Shown: in pieces, positions 10,229-22,100 of the stretch
How the letters are laid out: each line of letters opens with the position of its first letter
How positions within the stretch are numbered: the stretch's first letter is position 1
Assembly (NCBI GenBank): GCA_020465985.1
Contig: JAANYP010002105.1
Coordinates: 1 to 64,000, forward strand
Source of the DNA: Centrapalus pauciflorus
Lineage: Eukaryota; Streptophyta; Magnoliopsida; Asterales; Asteraceae
DNA: 64,000 bases
Reading direction: 5' to 3'
Position numbers and translations under genes: made by a program
The notes under the pieces: model-generated
Told to the model about the DNA's origin: nothing
Database searches by the model: none
The model's input: the letters and a program-made list of their open reading frames with translations, nothing else

Positions 10229-10504
10229 TTCTAGTTAATTCTAACTAGAACTTGGGCTTCAATTCAAACGGATTTTAGTCAAATTAGAGTAGAAACCGGT
10301 CTTCAACGGAAATGGTTTCTGCACACCTCAGTGCAGAACCCGTTTTTCACTCATATAGGTCCTGCTCATTTCAGTTCAGGACCCGAGCCTTAATGAAACG
10401 GTTTTTGTACTTCTCAGTACAGAACACAAGCTAAAAGCTTTCAGTTACATTAGACTGAAACCTGAGTTTATGCAACAAAGGCTTCTAATCACTTCAGATT
10501 AGAA
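10229..10504 (+). repeat. Element B hairpin array after the Gag stop
   Basis: Seven hairpins in 276 nt. Left arm/right arm and loop: 10229-10250 TTCTAGTT/AACTAGAA (AATTCT); about 10273-10294 degenerate; 10317-10338 TTCTGCAC/GTGCAGAA (ACCTCA); 10359-10382 GTCCTGCTC/GTTCAGGAC (ATTTCA); 10403-10424 TTTTGTAC/GTACAGAA (TTCTCA); 10439-10460 TTTCAGTT/GACTGAAA (ACATTA); 10483-10504 TTCTAATC/GATTAGAA (ACTTCA). Most right arms are followed by CCC or CCCG, and left arms are preceded by GG plus one base, which lengthens the stem. Stem bases vary in a paired way while loop and flanks stay similar. Confidence 0.85.
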
Positions 10505-10698
10505 CCCGATTCTGAAAGACAAATTTTTCTGAAATTCCAGCCCTGAATTCAACTCTAAAGATGAATTGACAAAGAGAGAGTTTTATTTTTGTACTGTTTT
10601 TTCTCCTGATTTATTTTCAATGAGTTGACTAACTTTGTATGCTTATTTCCATGGGGATTTTCAGACACACTATGACGAGGACATTTTTTTTTACAAAA
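10505..10698 (+). other. Element B non-coding 3' region, left part
   Basis: Matches 3071-3255 of element A and stops at the insertion of element C. The continuation is at 34360. No gene. Confidence 0.7.
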
Positions 10699-10703
10699 CT
10701 GTG
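10699..10703. repeat. Target-site duplication of element C (CTGTG), left copy
   Basis: CTGTG at 10699-10703 is repeated at 34355-34359, directly flanking the ends of element C. Joining the flanks restores the sequence seen in element A. Confidence 0.9.
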
Positions 10704-11326
10704 TGTCAAGATCAAAATACCACCTAAGATTAACTGGCTTTAATAAATCAGAGTGTAAACCAATAATCTTGTGTTGAATCAAAGTCCAATTAAGAAGTTT
10801 GCGGAATAACACTTAATTGTTTTAAGAAAACTTTCAGAATAAATAACAAATAAATATAATTAAAATCAAATCATTTGTATTGCCAAACTCACTAATTACA
10901 ATCACCTCTAATCTGTTTGATTAGACGAAGAACACAGACTGTTCTTAGGGTTTTACAACCTTAGAGGCTTGAGAAACTTTATCAGAAAGCTATAACAATG
11001 AAGTACAAAATTACAAAACTTTTACGTACAGAATTACAATAGAAAGACGTAGTCTATCTATATATATAGCCTTCTGATTTGTTTCCTTGATGAACTCTGA
11101 TTTCTCTGATAGTAGATATGCTTGGCAGATATTCAAATCTTGAAATATAAATCACTTCCTGAATTTCAGCACTTTCTGTTGTTAATCTGTTGAGCAGCTT
11201 GAACTTTTGAACTAGCAGCTCGAACTTATTTAACTAGCAGCTTGAACTTTGTAATTACACAGAAATACTACTAACAGCTTGAGAAATCTAACTAACAGCT
11301 TGACATACTTAGAATATTTCCCAATA
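10704..11326 (-). mobile_element. Element C 3' LTR
   Basis: 623 bp. On the minus strand it begins TATTGGGAAATATTC (the usual TGTTGGG with one change) and ends TTGACA. A TATA-type stretch lies at about 11057-11068. Repeated words of the type CTAGCAGCTTGA fill 11190-11310. It differs from the 5' copy by about 24 substitutions plus one 21-bp segment missing here. Confidence 0.9.
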
Positions 11327-11338
11327 ATCTCCCCCTAA
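11327..11338 (-). other. Element C polypurine tract
   Basis: On the minus strand TTAGGGGGAGAT, immediately before the 3' LTR, as expected for plus-strand priming. Confidence 0.85.
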
Positions 11339-11436
11339 CTTAAATTCTTTACACAAGTCTTTAAGTTTCTATACAAATAAGGAAATAAAACAAAGTAAAA
11401 CTGTTATATACAAACTAAGGCATCCAAAAACTTACA

Positions 11437-13322
11437 ACTGTGAAAGTTTCTGCCTTATAGCCTTTATGAAATCTCTCTTCAACTCCTCTTTATCACAATT
11501 AATCTTCATTGAGCTCATTTGGAGTAGCCATGCCATTGGCATATTGAGAAATTCAAAATTGTAGAACCTGCTGGATCCGTCTGCAAGCTTCAGTCTATAT
11601 GTCATTCATTTAGCATATAAATCAACCTGTACAACCTTCATATCCTTGGCAGCTTCTATATCTACTCTGTTAGACTCTAGGTCAAAAATGCTTCTGAGAT
11701 CTTTCAAATTTCATTGAACCCAAACACATCGACACCTTGAATGACTTGAAGTTCTAATATGATGCATTCTTGTCAGCTCATTTCTAGTTAGTCTCTGTAC
11801 CAGATGAATTAGGCTTTAAAATTCTTCTTCTGGACCAGCCTCTCTTTTGATCACAAAATGATAGTCTAAATCAATGTCATCCGATGACTTATCATACCAG
11901 TAAGTAATAGGAGGTTTAGAGAAGTCATACTGATCAAGGACCTTTTCGATTTCCATTGCCTTTTGCAACTGTTGTTCAAACAGCACTCTCTTAACCTGAT
12001 CAAACTTTGCTTGTTGAATGACTTCAGAAGGAGGATCATTAGCAACAGTTTGAACTGGTTCTTGTGGACCTTGGACTTGTTGGGAGGTTGTTGATGCTTT
12101 TTCTTTATCCTTTTCTTTGTCATATAGAGCCCGAAGCTTTTCAGTGACCATGACTGAGCAATTACTTTTGATATCCCAGCTAAAGCACAGAAATTTACCA
12201 AAAATCTTCTATGTTCTGCCTTTGAAGGCCCTGTTGGCCTTTTCCTCTTCTTTTGATTTTCCTTGACCACAAACCCTGTTAGATAATCATCCAAGGTTTC
12301 ATCATCTCATTGGTTCATGAGTTTGCTGGTCTAAGATCTCATCTTGTTCTTCTACTAATTTCCTTGACAGTTCAGCATCATGGGAAATTTGGGCTTCTTT
12401 AGAAGTGAATTTGATCTTTGGAGACTCAATCAGAATACCCTTGCCCTTATCTTTGGAAGCTGATGTTATGGGTTGGACTGCTGTGACAGGAGCTTGAGAA
12501 CCTTCTCGGATCACAACTCCACTTGTCCTGGTGGGAGCAGCTTAAGTTTCTAGACTAACAGCTTGAAAAGCTGTTGGGACTGTTAGGCTAGAAACTGGAG
12601 CTGTTGGAGGAGAAGATGAAGCTGTTTGGACTGGATGAGGGATCTCCTGATTCTCCCCCTTTTTGGATGCATTGTTTTGGCCAGGGGGACCAAAAACCTT
12701 TTGCAAGCAGGGTTCGAACTAACTTCTCAAGTTGTATGATCTTGTTACCACAAAGTGTGAACCCAAGATGAAACTGATCTAGTCTTTGTTGTTGGGCTGC
12801 TGTTAAACGTGGCAAAGCTGTGATTTGAGCCCCCTGTGCAACAATTATGGACTTATAATATTCCAAAATAGCTACAACAGGTTTCAGCTGTTGATCCGTT
12901 AAAGCCATTAGTTGCAGACTAGCCTCAAGATCTTCAAATGATAGTGGTATTTGAGATATATCACTGGCAGGAATTCCAGAAGTAGAAACATCTGGGCCCC
13001 TTTGTTCTTGGTACTGGGGACTTCCAGAAGGTGCTTGGACATCCTCTGTTGCCTTGGGTGTGGTCTTAGATATGTTAATACTATCCTGTGCCTCTTGTGT
13101 ATACACATCAGTAGTATCAGCCACAAAACCCATATGAACATCCTCTGATGGGATGTCCACCTCCAAATTGAGGGTGGGAGTATCCTCAATGGGTTTCCTT
13201 TTGATATTCTGTGCAGGAGTGTCCCCTGCACAGAGCTATTTGGCTCTTGTAGTTGGGCTGGGGAGGAAGGAGCTCCTACAACCCTTTGTTTTTTATACAT
13301 TTGCAGTGAGTGGGTTGGGGAT
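11437..13322 (-). pseudogene. Element C extra ORF, C-terminal part, broken
   Basis: Homologous to residues from about 280 to the end of the extra ORF in D, including the stretch F-T-L-C-G-N-K-I, the Ala/Gln-rich linker, the D-K-G-K-G-I-L-I-E-S-P motif and a C-terminal coiled-coil part. At least three frame changes and several stops occur (for example around 12300, 12580 and 13160). The N-terminal part lies at 26266-27128, separated by E and D. Function is unknown; I see no signal peptide or membrane segment, so an envelope role is not supported. Confidence 0.7.
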
Positions 13323-13327
13323 GTATG
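13323..13327. repeat. Target-site duplication of solo LTR E (GTATG), left copy
   Basis: GTATG at 13323-13327 is repeated at 26261-26265 once element D is removed, directly flanking the TG...CA ends of E. Confidence 0.85.
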
Positions 13328-14257
13328 TGTCACACCCCGTAACCCCGGTTGGCAACAAAGTGTGACATCGTGGAAACATAACCATAATCATAACGAACGA
13401 CCACTATATGGACGTTTTCAAAAATACATTGATAAAAGTTTAAAATATAGTAAGGTTATACATAGCCTGATATGAAGAAAAAGAAGTTCGCACAATACAG
13501 AGATTTAAGTACATAATTAAAGTATTCAAAATAATGCAACTAAATCTCCGGTAGTTTCGAAAATGCATGCGACTCCTTAGGTGCGGAAGCTTGAAAAATA
13601 CATCTGAAGGCACACTTGCCTTAGTTTCCTGAAAATACACGCTAAAATATGTCAACAAATTGTTGGTGAGCTCATAGGTTTACACGTAAATCTAACTTGT
13701 ATGGACAACAATAGTTAAGTTTGAATTTATAAAATCATAAATTCCAAGTTATGTATTACATATAAACCATCATGCAACCGAAGCTTAATTAAATGAGTTT
13801 GCCCTGTGCAGTATTCCCATACGTAATACCGTGTGTTAAATATATACGCATTCGCTGTTAGCCGAGCCGAACTAACCCGAATGGGGGACATGACTCCCGA
13901 TAGATCTATCCACAATATATTCATGCTTACAACTAAATGCAATTAACGGTTCATGATATAAGGGCTGATGGAACCACATGTGTAATACATAATAGAAATG
14001 AAGTTGTTTTCGTGTCCATATGAAAACGAAGCATGTATTTCAACCCCAAAGCATAACAATGTGAAAATAGGGGCTATGAGGACTCACCGTGGGTGCGATG
14101 GCAAATATTGGCGAAAAATGCAATTTAGCGTAAGTTGATGGGTGATGCACTGGGTGAGTTTAATCGAGCCCTAAACGATAATAGGGACTTAATAACTCTC
14201 ATATATGATAATATGTATATTTATAGATTTTTATGTCTTAAATCACCCAACATTACA

Positions 14258-14353
<96 letters not shown>

Positions 14354-15712
14354 CAGCTTTTCCGAAGGTTTTTCGGCCTACTTTGAGGCTGTTTTTGACC
14401 AAGCTTGTTGAAAACCCTATGTTGGCCATTTTTCGAGATGTTTAGGTTGGGGAAAAAGCTTGTTGAAAACCCTATGTTGGCCATTTTTGAGCTGACAAAC
14501 TTTCGGTTTCACAAAATATTTCTGGAGGTCTTAAACTCCAAACTAAATTATGAAAAATTCCAGATCTATAGTTAAGACATAGATCTAACTTTTGAGACAA
14601 GAATCAACTCATTTCGTTAAGTTTTGAATTAGTTATGATTTTTCAAAGTCGATATAAATTTTCTGCCGAAAATCCGTAGTTTATAAACTTCAAATAACTA
14701 GTGATTCTTGTTGTTTATTCAAAGTCTACTTGTATAAAAGTTATAAAACACATATATATCACTTGTTTTCGTAATATTTACACTTATATGATGTGTTTAT
14801 ATATTTATAAACACATTTGAAGAAAACAACTTAAAAACAAAACTAGAAATTTATAAACTTGAATTTTTATGAAACTTGTTGTTGTTGGTGATTATATATA
14901 TTATGCAAGACTTATATAAACATAAATATAAGATGAAATAAGCTAGTATTTACTTACTTTGATGTATTTAGGGTATGATTTGAGAAGAAGTTGAAATTCT
15001 TGCAAGATATGCACCAAGAACACTTGAATTTCTTGAAAAACACTTGAATGCAAATGTTTGTTGTGTGTGTGTTAGTGTGGCCGGATTTAAGAGAGAAAGA
15101 AAGAAGATTTTGGTGTGAATAAAATGAAATAGGTTGGTCTCTATTTATAGGCAAAGAAGAACTCTTGCAATTATGAAAAGCATGGAGGTTGATGTTGTGT
15201 GCACTTTTAAACAAAATGATGATGTTTAAAGTAAACATGGTTTTTGTAATAAAATATTGGAAGTCAACCTCTATGTTGTACCCCCTATAGGGCCGGCCAT
15301 ATACAAGGTATCTCCATGTATTTTAATTTTTTTTTTTTTATAAAAGTATTTAGAAATGCATTCTTGTATTTCCCTTTTCTTGTAAATTCGTAAATACTTT
15401 TGGATGCATTGTTTTAATGAATTGTTTTAGTCTTGCATAATGTTAAGTAATTGTATTAGTGTATGATTAGTATCAGTAATCATAGTTTAATTATGTATTT
15501 AGTTGAATTAATCCCTCATATCGTAAATTGATCGGATTAATTGATTTCTCGGTTCATCGCACCGATGAATTTGATTCTAATTGAGTTGAATTTCCTAATA
15601 AACATTGTTAATCACCTTCATTAATTTCTAATGACCACTGATTAGGTTATAATTGGCTATTAAATACAAATTAGGTCGTAGCTGCTAACATGGTTTAATG
15701 CCGGATGTTACA
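13328..15712 (-). mobile_element. Element E: gypsy-type solo LTR
   Basis: A 2385-bp unit with TG...CA ends and a 5-bp TSD. On the minus strand it starts TGTAACATCCGGC and ends GGGGTGTGACA, typical of long chromovirus LTRs. A TATA box, CTATAAATAG, lies at 15141-15150, with a splice-donor-like ATCAAAGTAAGT at 14952-14963. No internal domain, primer site or second LTR is present, so it is best read as a solo LTR left by unequal recombination. It holds a TA microsatellite and no gene. Confidence 0.8.
14262..14347. repeat. TA dinucleotide microsatellite
   Basis: About 43 uninterrupted TA units inside solo LTR E. The two long Tyr/Ile open frames over it are artefacts. Confidence 0.98.
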
Positions 15713-15716
15713 GTAT
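15712..15716. repeat. Target-site duplication of element D (AGTAT), left copy
   Basis: AGTAT at 15712-15716 is repeated at 26260-26264. Its first base is the last base of solo LTR E and the other four are the start of E's own duplication. Confidence 0.9.
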
Positions 15717-16383
15717 TGTTGGGAAATAGTTTAAGTATGTTCAAGCTGTTAGTTAGACTTCTCAGACTGTTAGTAGATTTTAAATGTAAATACAAAGTTC
15801 ATGCTGCTAGTAGAAGAAACTCGAGCTGCCAGTGTAAAACTTCAAGCTGCCAGAGTAAATCTACTCAAGCTGCTCTGTTCATGCTGTCAAGTGATTCAAG
15901 CTGCTCAACAGTTTCATAAAAAGAAAGTGCTGATTTTCAGGAAAAGATATCTACATGAAGATTCCAGCATATCTACTATCAGAGAAGTCATCATTCGTCA
16001 AGGAAACATATCAAGAAGCAATATAAATACATAGAATAGGTCTTTCTATTGTATAGGAGTATTCTGCATATTTTGAGTCTGTAATTGCTTTGTTGATTAA
16101 GTTTTCATAAGCCTCTAAGGTTGTAAAACCCTAAGAACAGTCTGTGTTCTTCGTCTAATCAAACAGATTAGAGGTGATTGTAATCATTGAATTCAGCAAT
16201 ACAAACAGTCTTGATTACTTCTTGTGCGTTTATTCATTATTGATTCTGAATGTTTTTGTTAAAATAATTAAGTGTTGTTCCGCAAACTTCTTGATTAAAC
16301 TTTGATTCAAAGCAAGATTATTGATTTACACTCTGATAAATTCAAATCAGTTAGTCTTGGTAATTCATATTTAGATCCTGACA
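15717..16383 (+). mobile_element. Element D 5' LTR
   Basis: 667 bp, TGTTGGGAAATAG to GATCCTGACA. A TATA-type ATATAAATAC lies at 16021-16030. The first third holds at least eight copies of a word like CAAGCTGTTAGT or CATGCTGCTAGT (15740-15915), possibly regulatory. CCTAAGAACAG and GTGTTCTTCGTC downstream are kept in element C. Confidence 0.93.
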
Positions 16384-16385
16384 AG

Positions 16386-16399
16386 TGGTATCAGAGCCA
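16386..16399 (+). other. Element D primer binding site
   Basis: TGGTATCAGAGCCA, a perfect match to the complement of the plant initiator tRNA-Met 3' end, two bases after the LTR. Confidence 0.95.
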
Positions 16400-16499
16400 G
16401 GTTTGTCAAACCAGATTGTTCAAATCAGGTTTTTCAAACCAGGTTACTCTTTATTTTTTAAAGTCAAAAACTTTCTTTTAAATTTTTAATTGTTTTGCA

Positions 16500-19123
16500 A
16501 TGGAATTTGAAAACAGCAGCAGTGGATCTGGGCAAGGACTCAAAGTGCCTATGCTCAAGCCCACTGAGTTTGAGATGTGGAAACTCAGGATTCAACAGCA
16601 TATTCAATTCATTGATTATGCGATATGGGAAGCTGTTGAATTTCCTCCTGTAGTTGATCCAGAACTTGATGAAGAGGGAAAACCAGTCAAAACTCCTCCA
16701 AAAACTGAACTTGAAAGGAAGGCTAGAATGAATGAAGTAAAAGCACTTACACTGTTACAAATAGCCATTCCTAATGCTTATCAACATCAGTTCAAAAAAT
16801 TTTATACTGCTCATTCTCTTTGGAATGCCTTAGAGAAGAGGTTTGCTGGTAATGCCAGTACCAAGAGAAACCAAAAGGACCTCTTGAAACAGCAGTATGA
16901 AAACTTTTCTGGTGGCAAGAATGAAAACCTTACTCAAATTTTTGACAGGTTCAACAAACTGATAAGTGAACTGGAAAGTGCAAAGGTCAATCTGGATCAA
17001 GATGAAGTCAACAGAAAGTTTCTCAGATCTCTTGGAGAAGAATGGACAGTCTATGCTGCACAATGGAGAACAAAAGACACTCTTGATGAGATAGAATTGG
17101 ATGATCTGTATAACAGTTTAAGAGTGTTTGAGACTGAGATTGATGCTAAAAAGAAATCCTTTTCTTATAATCACAATACTGCTCTTCTGTCTTCTGAAAA
17201 ATCTAATAACTGTGATTCTTTTTCAGGTGGTGATGGCAACTCTGCTGAAACTCACTATGAGGCTTTTGTTGCCAATGATGGATTATTTGCTCTAAATGTT
17301 GAAGACTTGGAACAAATTCATCCAGATGATCTTGAAGAGATGGATCTAAAGTGGCAACATGCAATGCTGACATGAGGGCCAAAAGATTTCTGAAAAGAAC
17401 TGGAAGGACCAACTTTCAAGCCAAGACAGAAGGCAAACCATCTTTTGATAAATCAAAAGTGGAATGCTATAAATGCCATAAGCTTGGTCACTTTGCCAGA
17501 GAATGTAGATCTCAAGGTCAACAGCCATCAAAGACTTCACAGCCCATTCAAATATCATCATCAACAGCACTTGTCTCTCAAGAAGACAATGTGTTTGACT
17601 GGAGTGATCAGACAGAGGAAGAATTTCAAAATCAAGCTCTAATGGCAGAAACATCAAATGTCTCCTCCACTGAACTACCCACTGAGGTAAATTCTAAACT
17701 CTACTCTCAATCATGCAAAAATATGGTTAAAAACTACAGAGATCATAATGAGAGCATGTGCAAAACTCTAGCTAAGATGGAAGAAAGGAGATATGAATCC
17801 ATGCAAGCCATAGAAGATCTGGAAAAACAGATCAATGATTATAAGGATAATGAGATTCAAATGGGGTATGATAGAACCTATCATGAGTGGGAGAAAAAGG
17901 AGCTAAATAAGAAAATAGAATCTCTGAATAAAAAGGTAGAAGAGACTGAACAAAAGGTGTTTGAGGCTAATAAGAAACAAGAATCTGTTAACATAGATCT
18001 AGGAAACTTCAAGTTAGCAAATCAAAAGCTGGAACACCTAATGGAAGTCCAATTTAAAGATAGAGTGAAATCTCAGGTCAATCCCAAAGAAGGAATAGGA
18101 TACAGAGCTACTCCACCTCCATACAATAACAAGTACATTCATCCAATGAGTGAGGTTGCTGATAGACTTGTCAATGAACCACTAGATGAGTCTATGACTA
18201 TTGTAGATCCTATTTTTGATAACAGTCCTAAATTAAAGGAAGATAAGAGTCAAAATAGAGACTGTGACACAATGAGTGCACCCATAGAGGTCCAAGCCCC
18301 CAGTAAGAAAGGAAAAGAGAAAATGAGTGTATGCAATGCTACTCCACAAGTTTCTGTACATTCTAACTGTAACACTGCATCTTCATCAAAAGGAAATAAA
18401 AGAGGTAAAATTGCTTCTATCTGCACATGCCAAAAGCATGGTGTGCAAAAGTTTCCTAAACAACAGCTAAGAGGAAATCAGAGAAACAAGAACCAGAAAT
18501 TGGCAGAAAAGTCTGGTTCTCCAATTCAAACTGTCAAAAGATGTTTTCACTGTGGAAGGAAGAATCACTTAGCCAATGATTGTTTTTACAAACCAGCTGT
18601 TGCAAAACAGACTGTGTCTCACACAAAATCAAATCTTATTCAGGCAAAACACTCAAAAGTGAAACCTTCCACAGCATTTCCAAAGAAAATAGTTGATCAC
18701 AGGTTTTACAAAGCTAATAAAAAACAGTCCACACATCAAAAACAAGTTTTGGCAAAGCCTAAATCAAGTTGTAAACAATTATGGTGTGTCAAGGACAAAT
18801 CTGATGCTCAAACTGCTAATGCAAAAGATCAGACTGTTAAGACAAAATCTGATGTTGTTAGTGCAAAAACCGAAACTGTTAGCACTACAAACACAGCTCA
18901 AACTGCTGAGCATCAATCTGGAGCTGCTAGTGAACTATCTGAGACTGTTAGAAGAAAAGATGATCAAAATAGTTGGATACCTCATATAATCACCAAATAC
19001 TCTCCAAAGACTCCATCAGTAGATCTCACTAAATATAAGAAGTCAAAAACAGTATTTAGTTATGTCAATGTACAAGGCCAACCCAAAACCAATTTGGTTT
19101 GGGTTTACTCCACTACTAACTAA
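16500..19123 (+). pseudogene. gag: Element D Gag, one frameshift
   Basis: Gag polyprotein forming the virus-like particle. The ATG at 16500 starts MEFENSSSGSG. Residues 1-290 are the capsid-like domain of plant copia Gag (W-K-L-R-I-Q-Q-H, A-L-E-K-R-F-A-G, L-R-S-L-G-E-E-W). The frame shifts at about 17375, where L-T-M-R-A is interrupted by a small deletion. The second frame (17351-19123) has a CCHC zinc knuckle, C-Y-K-C-H-K-L-G-H-F-A-R-E-C (17463-17504), a coiled-coil stretch (17740-18060), and a second CCHC knuckle, C-F-H-C-G-R-K-N-H-L-A-N-D-C, at about 18542-18583. Two knuckles so far apart are unusual. The Gag stop at 19121-19123 overlaps the start of the pol frame. Confidence 0.9.
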
Positions 19124-22100
19124 GCTGTTATTTGTGCAGGGCAACCACAGGTCTCCTCATAGAACAAGATGGCATCTGGACAGTGGATGCTCTAGGCACA
19201 TGACAGGCAACTCTGAATGCTTGTCAAATTTCAAAGGTTTTGATGGAGGTTTTGTTGCATTTGGAGGCAACTCAAAAGGAGGTAAGGTTACAGGTAAAGG
19301 TACTGTTAATGCAGGCAACATGACATTCCATGATGTTTTGTATGTTGAACAGCTTAAGTACAATTTATTAAGTGTCTCTCAAATCTGTGACAAACAAAAC
19401 ATTGTTCTGTTCACAGATTCTGAGTGCATTGTTCTTTCAAAAGATTTCAAAGTTCCTGAAAATCTTGTTTTACTAAGAACACCAAGAAAGGACAATGTTT
19501 ACTGTCTGGACACACATCTCTTATCTAAATCAAATACATTAAGCTGTTTAATATCCAAAGCATCATCAAATGAGTCTGCTCTTTGGCATAGAATGATGTG
19601 TCACATGAACTTCAAGTCCATGAATGCTTTAGTTAAAAAGAATCTGGTAAGAGGCTTACCACAAAAGGAGTTCATTTGTGATGATCATTGTGTAGCATGC
19701 CTTAAAGGTAAGCAACACAAAACTTCTCATAAGACCATAGAAGTAAATTCAATCTCATCTGTCCTTTAGTTGCTACATATGGATCTATTTGGTCCAACAT
19801 TTGTTTCTGTGAGTCCAAAGGCATTGCTAGACAATATAGTGCACCAAGAACACCACAACAAAATGGTGTAGCTGAAAGAAAGAACAGAACATTAATTGAG
19901 GCTGCTAGAACAATGTTAGCTGATTCAAATCTGCCAATGACTTTCTGGGCAGAAGCTGTTAATACAGCCTGTTATGTTCTAAATAGGGTTCAAGTTGTTC
20001 AATCAAAAGGGAAAACTCCCTATGAGTTATTCCATAACAGAAGTCCCCTAATTGCTTTCTTCAGGCCTTTTGGATGCCCATGTACTATTCTTCACACTAA
20101 AACTCACTTAGGAAAGTTTGAAAGTAAGGCTGAAGAAGGATTCTTTGTAGGATACTCAACTCAAAGCAAAGCCTATAGAGTATACAACAGTGTGTCTAAA
20201 ACAATTGAAGAAAGTGCCAATGTTGAATTTAATGAAAATACTGCTAATATCAAAGGCACTGGTCCTGATTGGTTGTTTGATTTAGATTCACTAACACATT
20301 CTCTGAGCTTTGTTGAGTATACTGCAGAAGCTGATGCATACAGGGTTGAAGCTGCTAACACTAATTCTCATGCTGTCAATACATCTTCTCAAGCTGTTGG
20401 CACAAAATTTCAGACTGCTGCAGATTCAACAAGTTGGGATGATTACACCACTCTACCACTTCTGTCATGTGATCCTCCAGGGGTCCTGAATGCCCAACAT
20501 GATGCACATCCAGATACTGAACTGCCACTCCCAAGTCCTGAGAAAACAGCTCCAACACAAAGGGACACAGTCCCAGATTCCAGACAGGTTGTTCTTGAAG
20601 CTGATCCTTTTACTAGTTCTGATGGAGATGATACCAATCTTGGAACTTCTTTTCAAACAGAGAGAGAGCCCACACTAAGGGTTCACAAGTATCACCCTCT
20701 CAATCAAATACTGGGTGATCCAAGCACTCCTGTTCAAACAAGGAAAATGGTTCACAATGAGACTGCTGTGCTGAACAAGCAGTCCCTGAATTCAGTCTAG
20801 CTGCTTTTGAACATGCCTGTTTCATGTCTCAACTAGAACCCAAAAAGGCATCAGAAGCATTAAAAGATTCATTCTGGATTGAAGCTATGCAAGAAGAGCT
20901 TTTACAGTTCAAAATTCAGAATGTATGGACTCTGGTGGATCTTCCTAAAGGTAAAAGAGCAATTGGTACAAGATGGGTGTTCAGAAACAAGAAGGATGAG
21001 AGAGGGATAGTCATCAAGAACAAAGCAAGACTAGTAGCACAAGGGTACACTCAAGAAGAAGGTATTGATTATGATGATGTATTTGCTCCAGTAGCAAGAA
21101 TTGAAGCCATCAGACTACTTCTAGCCTATGCAAGCTTCAAAGGATTTAAAGTGTATCAAATGGATGTCAAGTCTGCTTTCCTGTATGGGACAATTGAAGA
21201 GGAAGTATATGTGTGTCAACCTCCTAGTTTTGAAGATTACAAGTATCCAGACAGGGTGTACAAGCTAGACAAGGCTCTCTATGGCCTTCACCAAGCCCCC
21301 AGAGCATGGTATGACACTCTGTCATCATATCTTCTACAGAATGGATTCGAGAGAGGCACTTTGGACAAAACACTCTTCACTAAGTCTATCAAAGATGAGA
21401 TTCTGCTTGTCCAAATCTATGTTGATGACATCATCTTTGGTTCAACCAATGATAGTTTGTGCAAAGAGTTTGAGGCCCTAATGCACAAAAAGTTTCAAAT
21501 GAGTTCAATGGGGGAACTCACATTCTTTCTAGGGCTGCAGGTTAAACAGAAGCCTACTGGTCTTTTCATAAGTCAATCAAAGTATGTGAAAGAGATACTG
21601 AAAAAATTTGGCTATCAAGACATAAAGATTGCAAGCACTCCAATGGATCCTCATAAACAGCTCCATACAGACAAAGATGGCATAGATGTGGACATTCATC
21701 TTTACAGATCTCTTATAGGATCTCTCATGTATCTAACATCTTCCAGACCTGATATTATGTTTGCTGTCTGTGTGTGTGCTAGATTTCAATGCTCTCCAAA
21801 GGATTCTCACTTGGTTGCTGTTAAGAGAATCTTTACATATCTTAAAGGCCAACCACATTTAGGTCTATGGTATCCTAAAGACTCTCCTTTTGAACTAACT
21901 GCTTATTCTGACAGTGACTATGGTGGATGCAACATTGACAGGAAATCCACAACTGGTGGATGTCAATACTTAGGAGCAAGACTGGTCTCTTGGCAATGCA
22001 AAAAGCAAACAACTGTCTCCACATCATCCACTGAAGCAGAATATGTAGCAGCTGCAAGCTGCTGCTCCCAGGTAATGTGGATTCAAAATCAACTAAGAGA

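Noticed and set aside
14135..14484. Open frames with long Tyr-Ile runs on both strands
   Set aside because: They are translations of the TA microsatellite.
13328..15712. DNA transposon with TGTCACACC ends
   Set aside because: Ends are TG...CA with a 5-bp duplication and no terminal inverted repeat beyond that; TATA box and donor site fit a solo LTR.
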